This document shows positions 12,183 to 18,960 of a stretch of 18,960 bases of DNA, in pieces. The stretch covers positions 1-18,960 of the forward strand of contig LSSL01003031.1 of assembly GCA_001953115.1 (NCBI GenBank), written 5' to 3'. Both the position numbers and the translations under genes were made by a program. Numbering within the stretch: position 1 is the first letter of the stretch; the number at the start of each line of letters is the position of its first letter. Under the pieces are notes generated by a model that did no database searches, was not told the DNA's origin, and saw only the letters and a list, made by a program, of their open reading frames with translations. The DNA comes from Smittium mucronatum (lineage: Eukaryota > Kickxellomycota > Harpellomycetes > Harpellales > Legeriomycetaceae).

Positions 12183-13231
12183 TTTAGATGAATATAGATG
12201 AGCTAAGAATGTGATTCTAATAACTAATGGTTAACTAATGAGAATATCTAATATAATTGCGGTGGCTGAATTCTGCACCTAAACTAATATGAAAGAGAGT
12301 CCAGGACAATAAGAGGATTGCTATAATTTTGAAAAAAGTTTTCAGCTATAAATATTTCAAGGAATGTCAAGGGGAATAGATACGCTTTCAAATAGACAAA
12401 TTCTTGTTAGATACGCTTTATTTATGGGGGTTTAAAGTTAATTAGAATGAAATCTACATGACACCCACTGATCTGAATTGGAGCTCCCTTTCTAACCATC
12501 GACCTGATCTATACCTTGTAAATTGCTTTTACCTAATTCAGGTATATTTTTGATTTTAATTGCTATAATTTCACAATTTTAAGCTAAACAATTATTCACC
12601 AATGGTTATTGAAAGTTCGTGATATGATCATTATACTACTAATATAGGAAAAAATTTATTGACACCTGCATTTAATATCGTTTCCCTCGAATGAATTTCT
12701 CTACAGTAACCACTCATTCGATATTTAAAACCTCGCAATCTGCAGAACCTTTGTAAATCCTCCTACACCTATTCAAACCAATAAAATGAATGAATCTTTG
12801 TTCTGACGAGATCCCACTAAACTCAAATAGGGCTTTCCGCTTACCTCCAAGAATATTCTTTCCTAACCCTAACTTGCTTGCATTCCTGATTCAAGATTAA
12901 CTAATAATATCTTTTTTACTTCCACCAACGCTCTAGCAGTTAAAATGTCATGATGAGTATTTATTCATTTCAGATTAACATTAGCATTGGATTGAAATTG
13001 AAGATCACTCCATACCCCTAGTTTTGAATGGCCTATTTCTATAAGGGACAATAAAATACTATCTCCTATTTGCTATAACATCGTGGGCTATATCTTGATT
13101 TGTGACAGCTTTGAATAATTAGTGGTCTATATTCGACATTAAACATCGATTATAGGTTTCTAATGAATTCAAATTACAGGTTATATTTATAGCATAAGTA
13201 CTAACCGGATTAACAGCCATTTTAAAATGCT
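12183..13231. other. 5' flank of the FAS gene, no gene seen
   Basis: This is the promoter side of the FAS gene. In-frame codons above the start run to a TAA at 12231-12233 with no earlier ATG. A near-perfect 11-bp tandem duplication (TAACTAATGGT / TAACTAATGAG) lies at 12221-12242, inside the presumed leader. A TATTTATA on the minus strand at about 12352-12345 is TATA-like but unsupported. The part around 12700-12870 is C-rich on the plus strand and includes CCTAACCCTAAC at 12862-12873, two units of telomere-like sequence. No long open frame is present. Confidence 0.5.
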
Positions 13232-13275
13232 TTAACCCCTTCAGTTCCGAGAGTACAAAAAACTCGGCTTTTATT
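13232..13275 (+). repeat. Solitary terminal-repeat end, TTAA-CCC family
   Basis: TTAA at 13232-13235 is followed by CCCCTTCAGTTCCGAGAGTA and an A run. From 13236 it matches the inverted right end of the 15414-15574 element at 22 of 30 positions, including the shared GTACAAAAA. I find no clear partner end close by; the related minus-oriented end at 16246 is 3 kb away. Confidence 0.4.
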
Positions 13276-13830
13276 AATCAAAAATCGGACTTTTAATCCA
13301 CAATTATAACTGACTAAAATGCTACGTTTTCTGATAAAAAATAATAGGTTGAATCAATAGAGCCTTGGATATTTAGCACCCTGAAGACAAAAATATCGTT
13401 ATGGATATTTCCGAGTTGAAGATCATTTAAAATCCTATTTGTGTAATTTGCCATATTTTCTTGGCCAGTCACCAATCATAACAAATTATAAATATGCGCT
13501 GAAAATGAGTGTGAAATATCGGTTAAATACTGGTGGCAAATTTTTACACCGTTGGATGCAGCTCTTTGGTCGCTGGTAAACTAAATTGTGCCATCTTCTA
13601 TGCTACTATTCATTCTACGATGACAATCAAGTAAAGTCAGTACAAATCTTATTGGATAATCTGTTGCAACTTTCAAATATTTAGTAAAATCTATGCAAAT
13701 CGGAGTATGCAAGGCATTCTGGAAAAGAGTTAAAAGCTATAAATGAACTGAAGCTTGATCAGTATGATATTACTAATCTAATAAATATAGTACTGACATT
13801 CAACTGGTATGGATTTATTTCAAAGATTGA

Positions 13831-13852
13831 ATAACCACCCCCCTTTGGTTAT
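13831..13852. repeat. Small hairpin with C-run loop
   Basis: ATAACCA (13831-13837) and TGGTTAT (13846-13852) are perfect 7-bp arms around a CCCCCCTT loop. There is no T run or gene end to suggest a job for it. Confidence 0.35.
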
Positions 13853-14273
13853 CTTGGGATTTCCGTCTTTGCATTGAAAATATAATTTGTTATTGTGGTC
13901 CGTTGCTTAAAATGATAATAAATGCTGACTATCGGAATTTCCAGAATATTTGATATTTGCAATTGCCCTCTTGACCACCTTTTCAGGAATTTCTTTTTTA
14001 TCTTATTTGCGGAACTCTACAATCTTTTATTGCTGAAGGTTATTTCTGCCAATAAAAAAGTCTAAATTGCGATTAGATAAAACTAAATGACGAGTTTCTC
14101 TAACGGTTGGTACCTTTATATCCTATCTTTAGTAGGTTGCTGATAACTGCTATTATTTATATCCACTAATAATATGCATATCTTTACCAATTTCTAAATA
14201 TTGTTTCATTATTGAATGCATAATAATCCCTTCCTGCACTTTTCTGAAAATAATTAGTCACTCCAAGGATCAG

Positions 14274-14314
14274 CCCTTTCTGAGTTTAAACGCAAAAAAC
14301 GCATTTGCGTTTAA
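14274..14314 (+). repeat. Degenerate terminal-repeat end followed by an 11-bp hairpin
   Basis: CCCTTTCTGAGTTTAAA at 14274-14290 matches the left end of the 15414 element (CCCTTTCTGGGTTCAAA) at 15 of 17 positions, without a TTAA in front. It runs into a perfect hairpin: arms TTAAACGCAAA (14286-14296) and TTTGCGTTTAA (14304-14314) with a 7-nt loop. Confidence 0.35.
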
Positions 14315-15409
14315 TCCAATAAACAAATAACATTATAACGTCTTTTGCATCATTTCATTGGATCAATTTTGATTAATTTTATGCCAAATTTTCAGCTTGT
14401 AGCAAATTGGAAAAGTAAATAGGTTTGTATCCATAATAGAGCTAATCATTATTCGACATCTTACTTTTTTTCCTTTTAGTGTTTTAGTCTAAATTGAATA
14501 AATGTAATAAATTTCAATTCCCCAATAAAATATTTGTGTCAAGCACTTAATTATATCATCGGAACTTTCTTGTGCGAAAATTGATAATTCTTTTATACGC
14601 TGATCAAAATAATAATGAAACGACCTATTTTTCTGGCATTTGTTTGCTTCTAAAACTAATCAAATACAAACAAATAATCATTCCGAATTTGAAATTACTT
14701 TTTTTTAGGTTCCAGATTTATATTTGGACCCAATTTATTGAAATATGTATTTTTTTTATTCAAGTAGACCTAAGGAATATCCAATGAACTTAATAAAAAA
14801 TGGAGTTGAATCTTTCGATACTGGTAGTCAGATCTGCACCAATTTCTACGGCCAATATTTATCTAGTTTGGTTTATATATACAAGATAATTACATTGTAT
14901 GAGAAATTCTTATACAGATTAGACTCTTTTTTAACGTTACCCTATACCTCAATTTAATAAATATATTATTGGTCAATATTTATGTTCATTTTATAATTTG
15001 TGATAAATTTGCTTACTTATGCATTTCACAGTTATTATCTATTTGATTTGATTTTTTTAGACGAATAAAAAAAAAATTCTTATAAATCAAAAGTTTTATT
15101 AAAAAGAATATGGGAGATTCTTTTTGAGAGCAGATGCTTTCCTGCTAATTTTTTACTATTTCCTAATTTGGAAATATAGTGTTAAGAACAAGACAAAATT
15201 ATTGATTAAACCTCGGTATAGAATTAAAAAAAGAAATTTTCTATTATACAAATGCTGAAAATTATAAGGTTAAGCACATATTTTCCATTTTTATTGGCTT
15301 GACGATGATTAAATTTTTCTGTATCTAATGGTTTACATAGGAAAAAAAGTCTAGTCTTCAAAAGAATTTCCCATATAATAAACTATTACAAGTAAAAAGT
15401 CTAGTGTTT

Positions 15410-15578
15410 TAACCCTTTCTGGGTTCAAATTTGTGCCTCACTTCTATTTGTCTTTAATACCCATTTCAATTAGCTAGATTTCTTGCTTTATCCAATAATA
15501 CATAAATGTAATTTTTTTAATGGTAGCATTGAATAAAAAGTGAAGACATTTTTGTACCATCGTCCCTGAAAGGGTTCA
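15410..15578. mobile_element. MITE-like element, 161 bp, TTAA-flanked, CCCTTTC terminal repeats
   Basis: The left end is TTAA|CCCTTTCTGGGTTCAA from 15410; the right end is CCCTGAAAGGG|TTCA up to 15578. The ends are inverted: CCCTTTCWGGG at the tips, then a gap of weaker match, then CAAA(T/A)(T/A)TGT and CACTT at 15440-15444 against 15538-15542. Repeat arms are about 31-37 bp. TTAA against TTCA is compatible with a mutated TTAA target duplication. TTAA targets with CCC tips are typical of the piggyBac superfamily, but the superfamily call is inference. No transposase is encoded. Confidence 0.5.
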
Positions 15579-16215
15579 AGAACCTTCCATATTAGCTATA
15601 TAATAGTAATTGCCAAACAGGCTTTTTTAAACTATTGCAAATCAGGTACGTGGAGCATAGCGCAAGCCAAAGAAAAATACTAACCAAATCTGTATCTAAT
15701 TTATACCTTAGGCCATTTTTGCTCCCTCACACCTTGGAAAGCCAACTTATATTTTACCTTATCTTTTTTTTTGTTCTTAGTAGTAATTAATTTGGTAATC
15801 TTATCGTAATAACATCATTACTTGTTGGTTTATTCGCAATATTTTTTTTCACCATTATCAAGCATGCTAAAACTGGATCTATAAACGGAAACTTTAAAAA
15901 TCTGGATACTAAGGAACCGTCTTCTTATCGGTCTATAGATCAAAATTACTCTAGATCATACTGTTCCTTGTGTTTTTTTAAAATGTTGGTTAGAAAACTG
16001 GATTTTAATGTGTTTAGTTGATCCAATTCACAAATACTTCTTTCCAAACAGCATATAAGCATGGTTTGTATATCAATCTTAGTCACAAAATTCTAAACCC
16101 TTGATTTACCAAAATAGCATCTATTCTCTTTCATGGTAAGCATTTGATTTCAACAGCGTATATAATGTATTTGATTTTATTGGTTACTAAAATAATTCAA
16201 CAAATTATGAAAATA

Positions 16216-16246
16216 AACGCTCGGCATATTTTTGGTCCCTGAATGG
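16216..16246 (-). repeat. Degenerate terminal-repeat end, minus orientation
   Basis: Read on the minus strand from 16246 it is CCATTCAGGGACCAAAAATA and then TGCCGAGCG. It shares TTCAGGGAC, then CAAAAAT, with the right end of the 15414 element, with about five bases deleted between. It also shares a CAAAAA...CG-GC pattern with the end at 13232. Confidence 0.35.
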
Positions 16247-16645
16247 AAACTGTATTAGGAAAAATTTTCCATTTTTGAACTATAATGAATAACATTTCCA
16301 ATTGTTATTAGTAATATTTATAGTTTTTTTGTAATATTTGGGAACACGTAGGTGTCATTCAGGTTCCTTATAGAGTAAAATATATGCACATTACCTATTT
16401 TCACTCCTATTTCTAAACCAGCACTTTATACTAACTTTGCTAAACCCAAAATCAAGAGCAACAATAGTATATTCAAATGACAATAAATTATAAGTTCGCG
16501 TATCAGAATATATCTACGTATATTAATTTAATATAACCATTTAAAAACTCTTACTTGTTTAGGCATTCAGTCTCCACGAATCAATTTTTTTTATTTGAAC
16601 ACATAGATAAAAAGTTTACATATTACATATTTTCGGCTAGTAACA

Positions 16646-16715
16646 CTCACTTTGAACCCTTTAAGGAATTGGATTGTGTATTTTTTGCGCGTTGGACCCT
16701 GAAAGGGAAAGTGAG
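16646..16715. repeat. 70-bp imperfect palindrome made of two facing terminal-repeat ends
   Basis: Outer arms CTCACTTT (16646-16653) and AAAGTGAG (16708-16715) are perfect inverses. Inside them lie CCCTTTAAGG (from 16657) and CCCTGAAAGGG (16697-16707). Read on the minus strand from 16707, the right half matches the right end of the 15414 element at about 21 of 30 positions. Only about 30 bp separate the two ends, so this looks like a collapsed pair or a very small foldback. Confidence 0.45.
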
Positions 16716-16799
16716 CTAATACCCTTGTCATTAAATCGAATTTAGAACATTGTGTGACTGACAGAAGGGTGTTTCTTATTATTAGATAATTTACTATAA

Positions 16800-16975
16800 A
16801 AAATACTATGCTAGTATTTTATTAAATATTAAATATATTTATTTGTTTTGAAATCACTTAAATTTATTGAAAACATACTAAATTAACCAAAAGCACACTA
16901 ATTTTCCTAAACCAATAAAATATTGATGTTACACGGGGCGCAATTTTGCCAAGAAACTTACTAAAAATATACTAA
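16800..16975 (+). repeat. Left inverted-repeat arm with 20-bp periodic motif
   Basis: Units ending in CTAA or TTAA finish at 16841, 16861, 16881 and 16901, exactly 20 bp apart, with a further unit ending at 16975. Clear units are ATTTATTGAAAACATACTAA and ATTAACCAAAAGCACACTAA. The outer tip also carries an 8-bp hairpin, AAATACTA-TGC-TAGTATTT (16801-16819), not present in the right arm. Confidence 0.6.
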
Positions 16976-17220
16976 TTTTTAAACGAATAATTATTTGAAA
17001 ACAAACTGATTACCCTTGTATTTCATATGTATTTTTTGGACTAAAAATAAAATTACTATGCTTAAATACTAATGATGGATTCAATTTTATAATCAAACTA
17101 ATTAAATAGTCGGTCTTAAAGCTTTTCATTCTATGAATTTTGGAATAAAATTATAATTAATAGTTAAAATGAACTACAAAATATAGCGAAAATTTCCTCT
17201 TCAATATTTCAACTCAACAA

Positions 17221-17400
17221 AATCCTAACCCTACCCTTCCCTCTCACACTTGTTTACTCTCGAACCCCCCTACTCTCTTTGTATTGGTCTTATCATATTC
17301 CTTATTTCCTAACCGTATCCTCTCTTGAGACCCTCACCTCTACTCATTCCCACCCCCAAGTTTTACCGCCTAATCTTACACTAAGCATATTTTGTATACT
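17221..17400 (+). other. C-rich, G-poor tract inside the foldback-like element
   Basis: By hand count this 180-nt stretch has 65 C and 12 G, in a region otherwise AT-rich with little skew. It includes CCTAACCCTACCC at 17224-17236, close to the (CCCTAA)n telomere unit. It could be unrelated captured DNA or a relic; I see no gene in it. Confidence 0.4.
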
Positions 17401-17973
17401 GAAAAGTATTTTATACGCTACAATGATAAAAAAATTTCATCCATATTTAGCTTGTCTTTGTTAAATAATATTTGTAGTAGCTGGAATAAAAAGATTTTAA
17501 TAATATTTGTTGAAAGGTCAATATTTTAGATTCTTTCTTTATAATAAATCAGACCTGGCATAGCGTAATGTTTGCAAATACTTATGATTTAGTAGCTATA
17601 GTTGTTATGTTTATAAGTGTTTGGGGTAATCACGAATACCTCCTAAAGATATTTATCTATCTAACTCTAAAACCTGAGTTTCGATATTAGATTTAATAAA
17701 TTACACCCTACTCTGTATTTATAATTGTACTTTTAAAATTTTGAATTAGCTCATTTTTCAAAATTATGATGATAGTGAATGGATAAAGATTATTTAGCTT
17801 TACAATCGCAAAAATAATGGCGATATGTTTATTTTTATACAAATTATATATAGCGAAATTTTTTTTTATTAAATACAAATATCTTTTTTGCTTTTAAGAT
17901 TTAACTTCTGTAGATTTTCAATATTCTAAAAAAATAAGAATCGATTTTATAGCCTGAAATGTGAAAGGAATAA

Positions 17974-18141
17974 TTAGTATGTTTTTAGTAAATTTCTCGA
18001 CAAAATTACGTCCTGTGTAACATCAATATTGTATTGTTTTAAAAAAATTAGTATACTTTTGGTTAATTTAGTATGCTTTCAATAAATTTAAGTGATTTCA
18101 AAATAAATTAGTATATTTTTATTATCTTACCCTAGTATTTT
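17974..18141 (-). repeat. Right inverted-repeat arm with 20-bp periodic motif
   Basis: On the plus strand, units starting TTAGTAT begin at 18048, 18068 and 18108, with a weaker TTAAGTG unit at 18088, giving four consecutive 20-bp units. An isolated unit begins at 17974. Positions correspond one to one with those in the left arm. A separate perfect 7-bp hairpin, TAATGGC-CT-GCCATTA, lies just outside at 18151-18166. Confidence 0.6.
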
Positions 18142-18960
18142 ACATTCAAATAATGGCCTGCCATTAGTAAAGCTTCTATGTAAATGGGATATTCGTTAAA
18201 ACCATATTTTATTTTAATATGTAAAATATTGGCTAAAATAAAGGTAATTCGTAGCCAAACCAATAAAGGATGATAAACATACTAGCTCTAATAAAACCAA
18301 TAAATTTTTCCTTTATTCAATTCAAGCTTTGAAATTCAAATAATTTTACCATTATTTTAGCGGTTGATTTCCAAATTAGGAATGTAGTAAAAAATTAATA
18401 AGTATAGGTACTTCAAATATAATCCCCGATATATATTGCATTGTAAAAATGAAATGAAATTACTATGTGTTTTCAATAAAATCGAAAGTCAAATGAAAAC
18501 TTAAATAACCTATTTTATCATATACCAAAATAAAAAAACATTATCGGGATTTTGGATATTAAACCCCCATTAAAAAATCCATACCACCATTTAGATGTAA
18601 CTACCTTAGACTGAATTCTAAAAAGTATCATTATATTTGTATTAATATATATATAAGGAATTTATTATTAATTTTTAATTTTTCTCTATGTAAGAAGGAT
18701 TCTCTTAAAATCCGTCTAGATGAAAACATAAATTAATTTTTTGATATCTCAAGAGATCAATTAACAAAAAAAATCACTTCACCTTTATATTTTGAATAAA
18801 TCTTATCTATTCAAAACCTCTGTTAAGAAAAAAATTTATTGAATAATTATGAGCTTAAAATCAATAATTTAATTCAACTATTAAGCTTAAGATTAAATAA
18901 GTTGAGAAAAAAAACAATGCTTTTCAAAATGAAATATGGGTCCAATTTATTTATCTAATG

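Larger units (their letters stand above)
16800..18141. mobile_element. Foldback-like element, 1.34 kb, long inverted repeats
   Basis: The left arm (about 16800-16975) and right arm (17974 to about 18141) are inverted copies. The core, 16842-16975 against 17974-18107, aligns over 134 bp with no gap and 15 mismatches (my hand count, 88.8 per cent identity). Thirteen of the mismatches are transitions. Outside the core the arms diverge but share AAAATACTA at 16800-16808 and TAGTATTTT at 18133-18141, which I take as tentative tips. I find no convincing target-site duplication. The 998-bp interior (16976-17973) has no open frame of note. A non-autonomous DNA transposon is the simplest reading; the superfamily is not recognised. 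Confidence 0.6.
12183..18960. other. AT-rich gene-poor block
   Basis: Base composition changes sharply at the FAS start codon, from coding sequence to strongly AT-rich DNA with many A and T runs. The few open frames of 60-70 codons (for example 14572-14787, 14745-14957 and 17279-17464) are rich in I, L, F, Y and K, overlap one another or start arbitrarily, and match no family I know. I checked for tRNA B-box sequence (GGTTCRANNCC) by eye on both strands and found no version that would fold into a T arm. What can be supported here are repeats, listed separately. The stretches 13276-14273, 14315-15409, 15579-16215, 16247-16645 and 18167-18960 hold nothing else I can name beyond a small hairpin at 13831-13852. 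Confidence 0.6.

Noticed and set aside
13264..13303. Tandem-like pair TCGGCTTTTATTAATC / TCGGACTTTTAATCC
   Set aside because: Two imperfect units only; may be part of the terminal-repeat end at 13232 rather than a separate repeat.
14572..14957. Two overlapping open frames of about 70 codons in the AT-rich block
   Set aside because: Composition is I/L/F/Y/K as for random AT-rich DNA, with no motif, and the two overlap in different frames.
15343..15405. Direct repeat AAAAAGTCTAGT twice, 49 bp apart
   Set aside because: Only 12 bp and AT-rich; it does not bound any element I could define.
17258..17275. GGTTCGAGA on the minus strand, a tRNA B-box-like string
   Set aside because: Flanking bases do not pair into a T stem and no anticodon or acceptor arm could be placed.
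17279..17464. 61-codon frame inside the foldback-like element
   Set aside because: It coincides with the C-rich tract, has no recognisable domain, and is far too short for a transposase.
16789..18146. TTTAC on both sides of the foldback-like element as a target duplication
   Set aside because: The match requires moving the tips to unequal places and is only five AT-rich bases.
18274..18310. Possible third partial copy of the foldback arm (AAACATACTA then AAACCAATAAA)
   Set aside because: Two short AT-rich blocks with wrong spacing; too weak to separate from background.

Overview
The window looks like fungal nuclear DNA. It holds one very large protein-coding gene on the minus strand (stop at 124, start at 12182), followed by about 6.8 kb of AT-rich DNA (12183-18960) in which I find no convincing gene. 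The gene encodes a fungal-type (type I, FAS1+FAS2) fatty acid synthase as one continuous polypeptide of 3,969 residues, made by joining two exons across a 149-bp GTATGT...TAG intron (11202-11350). Every catalytic centre of the fungal enzyme is visible in the usual order: acetyl transferase, enoyl reductase, dehydratase, malonyl/palmitoyl transferase, acyl carrier protein, ketoreductase, ketosynthase and phosphopantetheinyl transferase. The yeast-type beta and alpha chains are joined head to tail through a joint of only about eight residues near residues 2079-2086.

A single-chain fungal FAS is known from Ustilago and other basidiomycetes and from some early-diverging fungi. Together with the AT-rich intergenic DNA and the spliceosomal intron, this points to a fungus outside the budding yeasts and filamentous ascomycetes, where the two chains are normally separate genes. 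An AT-rich zoopagomycete or mucoromycete (for example a gut fungus of the Harpellales type) would fit, but I cannot assign a species from this window.

Layout: 1-123 is the 3' flank of the FAS gene; 124-12182 is the FAS gene; 12183 to about 13230 is its 5' flank and promoter side; about 13230-16715 is AT-rich DNA with several degenerate copies of a short terminal-repeat family (TTAA followed by CCCTTTC), the best being a 161-bp MITE-like element at 15414-15574; 16800-18141 is a previously unnamed foldback-like element whose 134-bp core arms match at 119 of 134 positions with no gap and carry a 20-bp periodic motif; 18142-18960 shows nothing I can name.

The enzyme carries its own phosphopantetheinyl transferase at the C-terminus and the ACP serine it modifies, so one gene encodes the complete cytosolic de novo fatty acid synthesis machine. 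The candidate new biology is in the repeats rather than in a multi-gene system: no second gene with a plausible functional link is present.
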